DNA of 64,000 nucleotides from Undaria pinnatifida. Taxonomy: Eukaryota; Sar; Phaeophyceae; Laminariales; Alariaceae. The translations under genes and the position numbers were made by a program. The notes below the pieces were generated by a model, which saw only the letters and a program-made list of their open reading frames with translations, made no database searches and was not told where the DNA came from. The DNA lies in the NCBI GenBank assembly GCA_012845835.1, contig JABAKD010000002.1, forward strand, positions 2,086,501 to 2,150,500. The letters are read 5' to 3'. This document shows positions 43,234 to 55,338 of the stretch, in pieces. The stretch's first letter is position 1. Each line of letters begins with the position of its first letter.

Positions 43234-44989
43234 GGGCGGTTGTGTTCCAGACGGCGATCACTGCCCTTGCCTTTTCCTTGCCTATATTTAACAACTTGAT
43301 ATATCCGCCGTATACATAATATACAACACTCCATATAATATATTATATCGCTTTTTAGTAATATTTTGCTGAAAAGGCCGGGTTCGGCATCGGGTTTTGA
43401 TATAGTCTAATGTGCAAAAAAATGTCTAATTCCGACCCAAAAAAGATGACTAATGATATTTTGTATTATATCATTATTATACACTATAGGGGGGTATATA
43501 TCGGGTAGGGTGATACTGATACCACCCTCTAGTTGTCTCCTTTTTTTTTAGAGGACGGACGCCTTCTCGTTATCATGTGCACCAACGAAAAAGTGCAGCT
43601 CCCCGCCTCACATACGTTCCGAAGCGGACCTCAGTTGGAATATACCGTATTTAGGCCGTTTTTGTTCTGTGTTCAGCAACAAAGTCCACCGCCACAACAG
43701 CAGCTCAATTTTGATGTTTTGTGTTTTTAAGAATGCGCGGTTGTTGATATGAGTTGTACCCGTCATCGGGTACCATCAGTACATTCGATATCGTCCATAT
43801 ACACCGAACAAACGAGCTGATAGCGTGCAGCAAGGCTTGGGTGGAGCTTAATTGAAACATAGTCTATATTCTAAGCAGGTACTTATTGCTGTTCATCAGG
43901 AACAAGTGTGCCGGCGTTGTTGAAGAGACTGATAATCCCGCAGTGGTTGTGGCGTCCAACGCCCGTAGAAGAGAACCACTGGTTTGCTGCCATGGGGCAG
44001 CGAACGCAGACACGGCTAGTAGAGCTTGGGAACATATCAACCCCCCTCTTGAATGACCCTAGTTTGGCAACGATTTATACTAAGATAAGGCATGCGCCGA
44101 ACGATGAGCTGGACAAGCAAACGTGCTTTGCAAGAGAGCACAAACGCCAACGCCGTTTTGGGAGAAGACCGTTCCCTGCTTTGAGCTAAAGAGCCAAAAT
44201 CTGGGAAAACTCGGAATAAAGGTCGTGAGTGTCACCATGATGAGGCACACAATCACACGATAAAATGCGTACCGTTCGAGTGCGGGGTGGCCAAGTTCGT
44301 ACTATTTTTCGGTAAAACACAGCAATAACCTTGTCCAATCGAGAAGCGGACACGAGTTCCTTGGCGGGAGTTATTGACGACTAAAATGGAAACACAGGTA
44401 ACACATGATAGCAACGCGCGTTTTAGTCACAGCTGCTGGGGGCATGCCCGGTGGCGGTGGAATTTTCCCTACCCTCGGACACCACTAATGTAAGACCGGC
44501 GAAAGTAGTATGAGGAACGCCAATGGGAAGAAAGCTGAGGCTGGCTATCGGGGACTTGGGCATCAGTAGAACGGCCAGGGCTCGGGGGGCCGGCAGAAGC
44601 AGCAACAGCAACCGCAGTAGCGGCAGGACAAGACAGAAGTCAACAACCACAGCAGCGCGGCCAGGGCTGGGCTCACGCACAGCAGCAAGGCAGCGGCAGC
44701 GACAGCTCAGCAGCTCACCCATGTATGGGCTGGTGGACAGCAACGATAACAACTGCAGTGCGGCCAGGACTGGGCTGGTGCACAGCTACACCAGCCACAA
44801 CAGCATCAGATCGGCCTGGGCTGGCATATAGAACAGCAGCAGCATCAGGACAGGAACTCTGGCCGCAACAATGGAAAAAAGGTCTATAGGAGCAGTATTT
44901 ATACTTTTCGACGGGGCTGGCAACAAGTGGTGTCACCGGTAAGCTTGTCGGCAGCGGTAGGCTCAGTACGCTGGTCGGCAGAGTTTCCT
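43234..44989. other. Unassigned, with CAG-type repeat near 44600
   Basis: AT-rich to 43500. The + frame 43908-44189 (93 aa) has no known motif. At 44585-44860 imperfect AGCAGCAACAGCA and GGCC(A/T)GG.CTGGGCT repeats occur; they give Ser/Arg/Asn-rich frames that I do not accept as genes. Confidence 0.35.
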
Positions 44990-45008
44990 TCCGAACCCGT
45001 CCCGGCCA

Positions 45009-45440
45009 TTGAAGCTGCTGTACTGTCCCCCGCAACGCTCAAGCCTGCAACGGCCATGCTCCGAGGGCCTCGTGCGCATGACGGCGAACCAGCAGGACGT
45101 CAAGCTCACGGGCACCTTGGCCACCAGGAGTGTGTGTGTGCAGGCGAAGGGCCAGCACGCGTCTATGCCTTGGAACACCACCTCTCGCATGACGCGTCCT
45201 TCGCAGTGCCTTTTTCTTTGTTTTTTCTCTAAATGTCACCTCTGGCGGGGATCACGTACGTGCGTCATCCTGTTTAAGGATGACGCGACCCCAATGTGGT
45301 GTCTACGCCCACTCAAGAGCAAGAGCGCGGCTGACATGGATGCGGCGACGGAGACATTTCTGGCTGACATCAGCTGCAACGTGGTATGCGTCCAGACGGA
45401 CAACGGCGCCGAGATGTATCGAAGCTGTGCGACCGCCTGA
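45009..45440 (+). pseudogene. Copia A integrase core fragment
   Basis: It has the pre-integrase segment SEGLVRMTANQQDVKLTG and the integrase pieces ILFKDDAT, PLKSKSAADMDAATETF and VCVQTDNGAE (the second catalytic Asp region). Translation stops soon after the TDNG motif. The zinc-binding His/Cys cluster is incomplete. Confidence 0.75.
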
Positions 45441-46659
45441 CCACGTGACACGAGCACACGAGGATCGATCGGCCGAAACATAACGGCGTGGTGGGCGCGG
45501 GCCTGATCTGATCCAGAAAGATGGCATGGCCCTTTGTCTCGCACCCTCCTGGCTGTTCCCTTTGGTGGTTCCTAAACTGGACCGTTTTTGGATGGAATCG
45601 ACTGTGCACTAATATAACTACCTGCCCATGATAGTGACCACAGCCAACACCGGGTGCAAACTGCTGTACATGCTGTTCTATGGGAGGCCGCCACCCACCA
45701 ACAGTACCGCTTGTAGCCAGGATGTGTATTGGTGAATCGGTTCCACAACCCCGGGCCCAAACACGAGGGTTACTTCTACGTTACCAAGGGATCGACTACC
45801 CGCGTGACCACGTTAAAGTCCGCACCTCGTGTGACATGACGAGTAACACGCGGGGTGTGACGTGGGAGACAAAGAGTGTACCGACCATGGCGACCTCGCC
45901 ACTCCCAGGGACAGCGACCACACCGGCGCCACCACAGGAACTGCGCTTCAACGTTTGTTTCATATCGTCGGCGATGATGCCGCCGGTACCACCTGCGTCA
46001 CCAATCCTCCCGATATGCCCGGTAACGACGCCGGGGCCACCGGCGGTGGTAGTGGTGCCACCGGAAATGGCGCCGGAGCCACATGTAGTGCTATCCTCTC
46101 TGGGGGAAAGGCCACGGCCACCCCCATTGCCGCCCCCGGGGACTGGGAATCTCGGCGTGGACAGGATCCCCCGGACAATGCGCTCGAGGACTCTTGCCTA
46201 CAACCAGGACTTTGCTGCGACACACCCGGTTGGTCAAGCCCTATTCAACCAAAACCGGTGTTCCCCCAACCAGCCTACCCCTGCCCTGCCAACCTGACGT
46301 GCGAACGAGGTCTAGGAGCCCGCCACCGCCCGCGAGTTCATGCATTCGGATTACCATGCACATTGGTCGTAAAGTATGAGGTGGGACAATGCCGAACTTC
46401 AAGAGGCGTGAACTTTCGGAGACGAGTATCCGCTTGGGGGCGAGAAAGTGGTTTTGGCCAGTTGGGGCTTCAAGTGGAAGTCATACTAAACGGTTGAGAA
46501 GCAAAGGCGAAGACGGTTGCAGTAGCTAAAGGATGCGGCCAACGCCGGGGATTCTGTCACAACGTTTATTTTGCCCTCAACCTCGTCATGTCGTGTATTG
46601 GCGTGATGGCCGCCATAATATGCGAGGTGCAGTTGTCTACGTGCCATGTAGACGCGGAC

Positions 46660-47350
46660 GCGCGCTTACCAAGACCGAGCTGAAGGAGGTGGTTCTGATG
46701 CGATCGCCTCAAGGCTGTGGAGCATTGTCTGGTAGATTAGTACGCCTAAACAGACCATATACAGGGTCTGGAAAATATGTGGAGGTCTTGGCATGATCTT
46801 GTACTGCAGCCACACGTCGAAAGAACCGTAGCTTTGAACAGAGCCTCGAGGATGCCTGCGGTTTCGCATGGATCGAGGCGGGGTGTTTTGTTTTCAATAT
46901 TGAAGTGGTAGACGTGGATGGAATTTTGTGCGGTAGGCCGTAAAGAGGGAGGTGCAATCGGGGTTTGCGACTAGTTGAAACGTTTACACTCCATCAACAA
47001 CGTAGGCGAGCTGCGATTGTGCTGGTTGTCACTATTCCCGGGATGAGGTCGCGGGTTTACTGACGATTTCGAAGGCGTCTTTAGCGGGAAAGACAGTCAA
47101 TTAATTGGTGTGATAACAGGTAGCAGTACCCCGTCGTCGACTGATATCTTGCTCGGGTGTTTGACACCAACGAGCCCAATGGGGGTTGGCCATTTCGTGA
47201 GCAGGCAAGGGATTTGATGCGGCTTGCTAACCAGACCAGACCTGACGTCTCGAATATCGTGAGAGCAGTCGAGAGGTGTGCACGCCACAATAGATTGGAG
47301 CACTGGAGCGCAGCGAGAAGGACTTTGGATTCCAGGGTGCGTAAACATTA
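46660..47350 (+). pseudogene. Copia A reverse transcriptase fragments
   Basis: RSPQGCGALSGRLVRLNRPYTG (46690-46770) corresponds to the PPGCG..G.V..L...LYG strand seen in copia B, and DLMRLANQTRPDVSNIVRAV (47190-47270) to its LMWIAKKTRPDIANAVR. The YVDD-type catalytic segment between them is not present. Confidence 0.75.
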
Positions 47351-47459
47351 TGGGTGACTACGGCAATACTTTCAGAGAGATAGTGGTCTGAGGGCAGTAG
47401 TTTACGCTTATGTGACGTACACGACCAAAGCTATCAGCTAGAACATGTGTCAGGCGGAA

Positions 47460-47800
47460 TCGTGGTGTGTGGGGGTGCGGCTGTATACAATGGATTTCTT
47501 GGTTGCAGAAGAGCGACACATCCTCTTACGAAAGGCTGAGAATGCTGCGATGGCAGAGGGCTTTGAGGCAACGCTAATGCTGCGCCACGCGTGGCGTGAT
47601 TTACCGCCTGGTTTTGGGTAACCGTGCGTTCAGTCTGTTCGAAGATAACAAGAGAGCGCAATCCAGATGGGAGTCAATCCAGAGACCAGCTCGAACTCGA
47701 AGCATGTTGACGCGCGATATCACGTTCTGAGGCAGTTCGTCGTGATGGGAGGGTTAAAAATAGCGTGTGTGCATCTGGATTGCCAGCACGCCGATTTCCT
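47460..47800 (+). pseudogene. Copia A RNase H fragment
   Basis: EGFEATLMLRHAWRDLPPGFG in one frame, then FEDN, SKHVDARYHVLRQF and CQHADFL in another. These match the RNase H order of copia elements, with at least one frameshift between. Confidence 0.65.
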
Positions 47801-48270
47801 GATTTGACCCCTCGAAAACGACCCCTTTCGTTGTCACAGAAATTGCGTGGAGAAATTTTGTCGTTTGATACGGGTTTGGCGTGCTGTTCTTGAGTTATAG
47901 ATGATATTCCGGTATGGTGTGGTTTTGGTACGCGGTTCTTGAACTTGATATTCTAGTATGGTATGGGTCTCGTACGCAGTTCGTACATTTGCGCTTCTGA
48001 TATTGTATGGTTTGGGTATGCAGTTGATGAATTTGACATCCTAGTATGTTGTGGGTTTGGCGTGTTGTTCCTGAATGTAAGGCTTTGGTATGATGAAACC
48101 ACCTTGTTTGAATTGATAACCTGAACGGTTACATGCGACACCCCGGTTGCAACGGCATGTGACTGCTTATGGTTTTTGTTGGTGTCTGTTTGAATTCGTA
48201 AGCAGGATCGTGAAATAAGGTACACAGGTTGAAACGACATTTCACAGCAGAAGCTATGATACGACTACCT
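47801..48270. other. Spacer between the two copia elements
   Basis: GTATGGT(G/A)TGGGTTTGG-like units recur loosely at 47900-48060. No gene. Confidence 0.4.
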
Positions 48271-48505
48271 GAACAAGGCTACGGTAGGGGGGATGTTACA
48301 ATACACCCCCCTTTCCCCCACCGGGTTTGAGCCCTCGCACGCGTGACCCTCACGGACAAAGATACATCGGGCGATTTTGTAGGCGCAGTGTAGCTTACCG
48401 TTCCACTGTGAGTCAACGTCGCATACTTAAAACAGCACGAAAGCTGAGAATCGCAAAGGAACATGAGGGCCTACTCGCGCGAATTACCCCGACCGCCCCC
48501 CCCCC
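48271..48505 (+). mobile_element. Palindrome-family element, copy 2
   Basis: Head ACAAGGCTACGGTAGGGGGG; middle GTGACCCTCACGGAC and GGCGCAGTGTAG; tail CTACTCGCGCGAATTACCCC, a decayed form of the palindrome GTCACTCGCGCGAGTGAC. About 235 bp, no coding capacity. Confidence 0.7.
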
Positions 48506-48608
48506 ACCCCCCCCGCGCCCCTCCGCCGAAAGTGAACTTCCTACCGTAGCCTCGGTCGCATGTTATGTCTGTTTTGGAGATTTGGTTTCGGGACACCATG
48601 ATGTCTTG

Positions 48609-49036
48609 TGTTCAAATAAAAGATTTGAACAGGAGGCGAAGGGGCAACAAAACAGCCCCGAGCTGATGTCCAGACAATTAACTGCCCTTTGCAGTATGTT
48701 CCAGAAATAAGAAGATCTTGTGCTTCATCTATATTATGAAATGTCTAGATGAACACGGAAGGAAAAAGGGGGAGAGGATGGAGAGGATGGCGAGAGTGGA
48801 GTGACCATGGGGTGGGCATGGACTACCACCTCATCACGTCTACCGTCGAGTCATAATCCTCAGTACCTTCCTGAACTACAACCCAAGAATTCTCAAATCT
48901 AGATTCTCCCGCAGTATTCTTTTCCAAGGAACTTTCCTCTCAATATCCCATGGGTACCATTTTCTCGCAAAAACCCGAGTGCAACTGTGCAACTGCCCGA
49001 CGTACATTCGTTGATATAACCTGTGTACATTGAATA
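48609..49036 (-). repeat. 3' LTR of copia B
   Basis: On + it runs TGTTCAAAT..TTGAATA and shares GCAACAAAACAGCCCCGAGC, CCCTTTGCAGTATGT and GTGCAACTGCCCGACGTAC with 54274-54680. AATAAA-like A-rich sequences occur near its start. Confidence 0.85.
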
Positions 49037-49128
49037 CCCTCCCTCGGTGTAGCAACAAGCGTAGGCATTGCCACGTTACTTATTGCTAAAACGAGAACTA
49101 ACCACCTAACATCAAATAATGGGATCTC

Positions 49129-49500
49129 CTACAAAACCGTGAAAAAATGAGACCTAACCTCTTCCCAAAAGGAAATCGCGGTTCCTTTCAAAACTCCCCC
49201 TATCATATTAAGGGCTTTTGCCAGAATGTCAGCATCTTGATCTTGTGACCGAGTACACTGCACTGAGATTTCTCCGCTGGCAGCCATTTCCCTGAGAAAA
49301 TGGTGACGCACATCAATGTGCTTGCTGCTGGATGAACTCAAGGTTTGTTTCGCTAAGTCTATCACCCCCTTGTTGTTCTCGTACACGCCAATGCTCATTG
49401 GCCCTGGATTGGGCATCAGAAGCACCAATATCCCCCTAACATAATGCCTCCTTGACCCCGTCTGCCCTGGCTACGTATTCCGCCTCCGTGGTAGATAGAG
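49129..49500 (-). pseudogene. Copia B RNase H
   Basis: SIGVYENNKGVIDLAKQ and SSSSKHIDVRHHFLREM, then QDQDADILAKALN. The usual E-D-N-K is ENNK, another lost acidic residue. Confidence 0.78.
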
Positions 49501-49749
49501 TGGCGCACTTCTGAGTTCTAGAGTGTCAAGACACTTGCGTACCTCCGCAACAAATTGCCACACCATAAACGGAACGCCTGTCCTCTGCCTTGTGGGCATA
49601 GTCTGCGTCTACGTACGTCTCCAAACCAAACTCCCAAGTGCACAGATCCCAAAAATTCATCATATCTCCCGACAGTCAGCCTTAAGTCCGACGCGGCATT
49701 CAGATACTCGAGTATCGTCTGTACCGGTTAGCGGTGAATCGGCTTGGGG

Positions 49750-50828
49750 TCACCGCGCGATTGTCCGAACTGCATTCGCGATATCGGGTCTCGTCTTTTT
49801 CGCGATCCACATCAGGCTCCCCACGATATCACGGAACGGTACATCCACTACTGTCTCCTCATCGCTCCCGTGCCTGAGATCAAGGCAAGTAGAAGCGAGG
49901 ATGAGATTGGGCTTCGAGACTCCAAAGCGATTTAGTACACCCCGGATAAGCTGGGTTTGCGAAATCTCCAAAGTACCTTTCTTTCGGTCTCTCTTGTACT
50001 CACTGCCCATGTACCATTCTACCTCCCCGAGATGTTTAGTGGGAAATCACTGGTTGAGGGCACTGACTACAACTTCAATCATCTCCTCAGTAGCTGCAAT
50101 CTTGATGTCGCCCACATGAAATACCATCGTCGCCACAACGTCACCAGCAACCACCAGTTGAAGCACACAGGGATCTACCAAGCATTGCTCGAGACCACAC
50201 TCCACAATTGTTGACGACAAGAGCTGATACCATGCTCGACCACATTGCTTCAGACCGTAAAGGGCCTTGTTGAGTAGCACTGCCTTGCTTGCCAGATACT
50301 AATCCACAACCGGGGGGCGGACGCAGGTAGATATCAGTGTCCAATTCCGACTGAATGAAAGCCTGGTCTACATCTAAGTGGCTCAGGCCCCAGTCCAGCT
50401 TGCATGCCATAGCCGCTACCAACCTGTTAGAAGTAGCAGACGTTGCAGGAGCAAATGCCTCAAAGTAGTCTACTCCCTTTACCTGACTGTACCCCATGGC
50501 CACCATACGGGCTTTCACCCTGCCAGCCATACCATGCTAACCACCCTTCCACTTGAACAGCCACTTGGCGTCTACGATGTGTCACCCCTTAGGAATCCAT
50601 TCACCTCTCCGCAAAGGTTCTGGCTGCCACGAGCCCATCGAACTCCATCCTCATCGCCTCCATCCACACGTCCAAATACTGCAACGAGCATGCCGCAGGG
50701 TACGACACTGACTCCGGCCCTGCTTCCCGGACGAAACATTTCCGTAACTCGCCCGGCTTCCGAGTAACCTGTATCGCTAGCAGCCCGTGGATTAGTTTGC
50801 CCCCTTCTTCGGGACCAAACATACTCAC
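49750..50828 (-). pseudogene. Copia B reverse transcriptase
   Basis: Pieces in order: AMRMEFDGLVAARTF; VKARMVAMGYSQVKGVDYFEAFAPATS; DVDQAFIQSELDTDIYLRPPPGCG; NKALYGLKQCGRAWYQLLSS; VFHVGDIKIA; and GSLMWIAKKTRPDIANAVR. The catalytic x-V-D-D is HVGD here, so one metal-binding Asp is lost. There are frameshifts near 50290 and 50530. Confidence 0.85.
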
Positions 50829-51603
50829 CGGGCTAGCTGCGTTTTGATTGAGCCCTCGCGTCTGAGCTCTGCTTCGCCCCAGCTCCTCGCCATCTTTTCG
50901 TCCAAGGAAGGTAGATTCAAGTCTTGGCGTTCCGCAGTCCGCATCATCGTAGGCACCGGACGACCCTCGTCCGATGACGATGTCTCGCTCCCCTCGACCG
51001 AGATGTTGCCGTCGGCAGACGTCTCGTTGCTCTCCGAAGACAAATAAACATGAGTCCTTCTACGGTAGCCCCCCCACTTTCCTTCAACGAAATCGCCGGG
51101 TTCAAAACCAGCTCCCGGTCGTATCTCCCGAAACACGGTGTCCCTCTGTACCCCGACGTCATCGATCGACAGACCTTTGCACACAAGAAAACATGTGGAT
51201 ACTTTTCTTTCAATAGCATTCTTCCTTGTGTCGAGCGACCCTGAAACGTTTGTTGAAGAAAATCGCTGGTTTTGGGAGGGGCTATCGTGGAATCAGTCAC
51301 ATCTTGTGGGGCAGTTGTAGTGTCAAGGGCCCGCAGATTTTCACCGCACACTGAACCCCTCTCACTTTCTCCACCATGGCCTGCGCTCCCCACCGGAAGT
51401 GTTACTCGACGCTGATGGGGGATTCCCCTCCCCAGAAGTGGCAATGGGGTCGGTGGACCAGAATCAATATAGTCTAGCCCACCCGGCTTTGACGTCTCTC
51501 CCAGCCCCGATGTCCCTCCCGGCTCTGACGTCCCTCCCGGCTCCGGTGCCCTAGCCAATTCCGGCGATGCCGACTGCTGCAGTTGCACCGGTGGCACTTT
51601 CAT
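50825..51603 (-). pseudogene. Copia B integrase-RT linker
   Basis: Pro/Gly/Ser-rich sequence with a short Gly-rich repeat (EPGGTSEPGGTSGLGETS), two overlapping frames. The acidic STSSSDEGRP-like part precedes the RT. A related copy occurs at 57962-58205. Confidence 0.65.
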
Positions 51604-51636
51604 ACCCGGTGGAGCCTTCTAGATGGCGCCCCTTGT

Positions 51637-52410
51637 TTATATCACCTTGTTTGCCCGCGTCAGCATCCGCAATACGTCAATGGGGTGGTCGATGCCCGGC
51701 ACGAGGTAGAAGCTACTCTCGCACCTGGGGAACGACTTCGACGAGCGGTTCCAGCGGCGATATCCCGGACGAAGAAACGGGCGTAGTGATGCAGGTGCTG
51801 CCTCGCCGTACCACATCTCGTGCGGCAACTTGTTGCCTGGGTTAGATGTCGTCGCAGTGCGGTTCAGGGATTCGCACGCCCAGCGTACAGCCTCAGCCGA
51901 GAGAGTGTTCGATGGTGGCAGTTTGATGTGGGGAAAGAGGATGGGGGCTTGGACACGAGCGGCAAAAGCCGCGTATTGGATGATGCCGAGGGCTCTCTCG
52001 GCAACGCCGTTCAATTCTGGACTCTTTGCGTTCGTGAATTCCAGTTTTATACAATACTGCCTGCATACGTCCTCTAAATTCCCACCAAAGAACTCTCCAC
52101 CGTTGTCAGACCTTACTATATATATCTCCGACGGCACACACCATCCGCACGCACATCAGCCAAAACCTTGCTGAAGACGTCAGCGGCATCGGATTTACGC
52201 GCGAGAAAGTATACCCAAGAGTACAGGGTAAAGTCGTCATTCACTATCATCACATACCCTTTACCTTGCATTGAACGGACGCTTTTAGGCCCACCGAGAT
52301 CAACAAATACTGTTCCTAGTTTCTGCGTAGCTCGTGATTTTGTACTGTTGGCAATCGGCTTTACGGTATTCCTTGGCCATGAAACACCTAGTGCACGGCC
52401 TCAATCACCT
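51637..52410 (-). pseudogene. Copia B integrase
   Basis: The frame 52410-52140 gives LGTVFVDLGGPK and GYVMIVNDDFTLYSWVYFLARKS (first catalytic Asp). The frame 52137-51637 gives VRSDNGGEFFG and SPELNGVAERALGIIQ (second Asp and Glu). The catalytic triad is therefore present but split by a frameshift. Confidence 0.82.
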
Positions 52411-52813
52411 AGTAGCTCTACACCTAGCGATTTCGCCGTCTCTCTTTCAACAGAAATTCGTTAGCATGGCAGTGCAAGCAGTGGAAAACGTTGGTATACG
52501 GCAGCCTTACGCGAGTCAGCACTACTGGGGGCTATCCCTGGGAATACCAGGGAAACAGAGTGAGTAGGCTGCACTGGGCTCTCGATGGGCTCGGGAACCG
52601 ACATGGGAAAGGGGATGTAGTCGTTATCAGGGTCAATCCTTCTACCAAAGTTCGAGTGTTCAGATCCATTACTCCAAACCCTAAGACGTCCATCCGCTAA
52701 GATCACGCCTATATCTTCATGATCAGCCACGAAACCTACCCCTCGCTTGTGTGCAGCCATGAAGGAAAAAAGGTTGAACGCCAAGCCGGGTACGTAAGCC
52801 ACCTACTCCAGCC

Positions 52814-53044
52814 TTACTTGACACCTCCTGCCTTGTTGGGAAAAGCTACAGTCAGCGACCCGTAACCCTCAACGCCAACTAGAGTATCGTTACCAATCTC
52901 AACCTTGTCCTCGGTTGGGTGCAAGCCACGGAGCAAGTCAGCTGATCTAGTCATGTGAAAGGTCGCGCCACTATCAGCTATCCTCTTCTCTGTACCGTCC
53001 TTACTCTGCTCGCGCCCTCCTATCGCATCACTCTTACCAAGCAT
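52814..53044 (-). pseudogene. Copia B aspartic protease
   Basis: IADSGATFHMT is the copia protease active site (D-S-G-A). It is followed by the VEIGNDTLVGVEGYGSL strand, then a stop at 52814. The next frame (52802-52461) continues with VPGLAFNLFSF. Confidence 0.8.
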
Positions 53045-53081
53045 ACCGATCGTCAGACACCCTATTACCTCACCACAACCG

Positions 53082-53568
53082 CTATGGGATTTCTTTGAGG
53101 CGCGGATGACGTGTGCTGTATCGATGACCTGGCTCCAGGCATCGGCGACATTCGTTCCGCATGTTGTCGTACTTCCTCTCCCCGTCCTTCGTACTGCCGT
53201 TGTCGTTTTTTGGTTGCAGCATCGCTACCGGAAGTACCCTTACCAACCACACCCTCATTATACCGGCCATTCTTACCTCTACCTTTCTGCTTACGGTTTC
53301 GGCGGGCGGGCTTGTTCGCAACGATGGCTTGTCCTACATTATGATTCTTCCTGCTCGTACTTGTAGACATGACTGTGTACCTCTGCCTTACTATCGCCTC
53401 TATCTTGGCACGGGTGATGTTGTTTCTGTACAATACCGTACGCTGTTCGGATTCGTAATCTCTCGTAAGTACTTTTGCAATATCCAAATTCACATTCTCT
53501 ACAGGTAAGAGTGCCCCCAAATATCCTAGCACGCCCACGATCTTGTCTACCCGCGCGAAAAGCTTCAT
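53082..53568 (-). pseudogene. Copia B gag C-terminus with defective zinc knuckle
   Basis: LFARVDKIVGVLGYLGALLP, then a basic stretch (KPARRNRKQKGRGKNGRYN), then CRRCLEPGHRYSTRH in another frame. That is C-x2-C-x4-H with the final Cys of the CCHC knuckle missing. Confidence 0.65.
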
Positions 53569-54256
53569 CGGATCTTCGTTTTTTCCATCTCCAATTCATT
53601 GAAAAGACGTTTCCATTTAGATTTCTCGGAGAGTGTTTTGGGTAAGAAGCAATTGTACACTAATCGCCAACCAGCACTAGGTGAGTTGGTGTTAAACACC
53701 GTGCTCAGCAACTCACGGTCCGTGATGCTCTCCGTTAAACACGTCCACGCGATACGCCCTCGTTTAATGCTAGCATCACCGAATCCTTGATCAAACAAAA
53801 AACGAGAAGTCACGGAGGGATCGCCTACGGGAATGCCAGTTACAGTTGTAAATGCTTGCATAGAATCATTCGACAGCGCAAATTCCTTTAAAACATCTCT
53901 TCCATAAAGGAAAATGTACACTACTCCCCAGCTTGGGAACGGCAGATTTGATTTCCCGAGATCCTAAGGCGAAACTGCCACCCCTGGCAACCTCGACCTA
54001 ATAGTTTATAGCAGACTATTGATGTTGACTCCTTCATCCCTACGACTGGGTGAAGCAGACTCTGCACGCTCACCAATCCCAGCACCTTTGGGATGCTGGT
54101 CTCCATCCCCTCTTGCAGTCCGCCAGTCTCTTCCCGACTAGCCTCGATTTTTGACAGCCTTTCTTCAAAGGTCTTTGCCTGATTCCCTAGCAGGGCTTTG
54201 AGTATCTCAACAATACTTTCTTGGCCACCCATCTCACAACAACTAGTCAAATTCAA
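53565..54256 (-). pseudogene. Copia B gag
   Basis: It starts at ATG 54256 with a coiled-coil-like ILKALLGNQAKTFEERLSKI, then breaks near 53921 and continues as DRELLSTVFNTNSPSAGWRLV and KSKWKRLFNELEM, typical of copia Gag (UBN2-like) helices. One frameshift separates the halves. Confidence 0.7.
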
Positions 54257-54273
54257 ACTTTAGCCCTTGAACG

Positions 54274-54680
54274 TGTTCAAAATATAAAGTTGAACAGAAG
54301 ACGGAGTGGCAACAAAACAGCCCCGAGCTGATGTTCAGACAAATATCTGCCCTTTGCAGTATGTCCCAGAAATAAGAAGATCTTGTGTTTTATCTTTATT
54401 ATGAAGTATCCAGATGAACACAGAAACAAAAATGAGGAGAGAGTGGGGTGACCATGGTGTGGGCACGGGCGACAACCTCATTACGTCTATCGTCGAATCA
54501 TAATCTTCAGTACCTTCCTGAACCACAACCGAAGAATTCTCAAATCCAGATTCCCTGCAATATCCCTTTCCAAAGAAATTTCCGCTCAACTTCCCATGGG
54601 TAACGTTATCCCGCAATAACCCGGGAGTGCAATTGTGCAACTGCCCGACGTACGATCGTTGATATAACCCATGTTGAATA
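54274..54680 (-). repeat. 5' LTR of copia B
   Basis: The partner of 48609-49036, about 20 bp shorter. The expected primer-binding site just inside (54240-54273) does not match the common initiator-Met type by eye. Confidence 0.85.
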
Positions 54681-54739
54681 CTTTGGAAGGTGCTTTTCTG
54701 ATCTCGTTCACCAAGAGGGGGCTGTTGGGTGTGTTCTCG

Positions 54740-54960
54740 GTTTTCGAAACGTTTACGTAGAGGTGTGGGGGAATCCGCAGATAATACAGACGTGCTTCTT
54801 CCAGTGGCATGCCATGCCTGAAGAGGTGCCCGTGCTTCCACTCGCTGTTACTCGATAATTTGCGCAAGATTCCGATTGTGCCGCCATCCCAGGTGCCGTG
54901 GCATAAGCCCGTCCCGGCTTGCTCCTCTCAGACACATGCCGCGATACAGGTGCACCAACC
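54740..54960 (-). pseudogene. EWKHGHL repeat, copy 2 (unknown protein remnant)
   Basis: The reverse strand encodes SEWKHGHLFRHGMPLEEARL followed by YYLRIPPHLYVNV. It is collinear with 38712-38985 and adjoins the 5' LTR of copia B. Unrecognised. Confidence 0.45.
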
Positions 54961-55059
54961 ATTGCTATTTCTGAGGCTACGTCACTTGAGGAGCTCTATA
55001 CTTTAATCACCCATAAATTGATTAGGAGTAAGCTTAAGGGCAACCCAATGAACAAGCCG

Positions 55060-55190
55060 ATTGCCTAGGTGTACAAAACCTTCAGATTGAACAACAGCAA
55101 CTGTGCATTTTCCGACAATCTTGGGATTAAGGAGGCCCGCCGTCCACCAAAAAGCAAAAAACGTGTGCTCTAGCTTTATCGTAGCGCGTC
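55060..55190 (-). mobile_element. MITE fragment, reverse
   Basis: CCGACAATCTTGGGATTAAGGAGGC and CTTTATCGTAGCGCG are a reverse partial copy of the CGTCGGAA family; GATTGCCTAGGTGTAC is its core. Confidence 0.55.
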
Positions 55191-55338
55191 GCTCTACAAC
55201 GTGCGCAGTATACGTTACAACAAAGTGTCTTGTTCGTCACATTGACAATAACTTGCTACCAGAAAGTTGAGAGGCAGAAGCTTCTTATTTTTGATCCCCG
55301 AAAAACGCATGGGGCGCAAAGGATATGGTTGTAGGGGG

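Larger units (their letters stand above)
44990..47800 (+). mobile_element. Degenerate Ty1/copia retrotransposon A
   Basis: Copia polyprotein pieces occur in order on +: GAG-pre-integrase and integrase (45009-45440), integrase C-terminal region (45450-45800), Pro-rich linker (45850-46300), reverse transcriptase pieces (46660-47350) and RNase H (47460-47800). Many stops and frameshifts are present and the central RT with its catalytic motif is largely deleted. No LTRs were found. It is an old, inactive copy. Confidence 0.75.
48609..54680 (-). mobile_element. Ty1/copia LTR retrotransposon B, near full-length, inactivated
   Basis: 6.07 kb on the minus strand, with LTRs at both ends and gag, protease, integrase, reverse transcriptase and RNase H in copia order. 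A purine tract (GAGGGAGGG, reverse of 49037-49045) abuts the 3' LTR, as a polypurine tract should. Several frameshifts, stops and a changed RT catalytic site show that it cannot be autonomous. The LTRs differ by roughly one base in ten in the stretch I compared, so the insertion is old. Flanking pentamers TCTTG and CTTTG are only an imperfect match, so the target duplication is uncertain. Confidence 0.88.
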
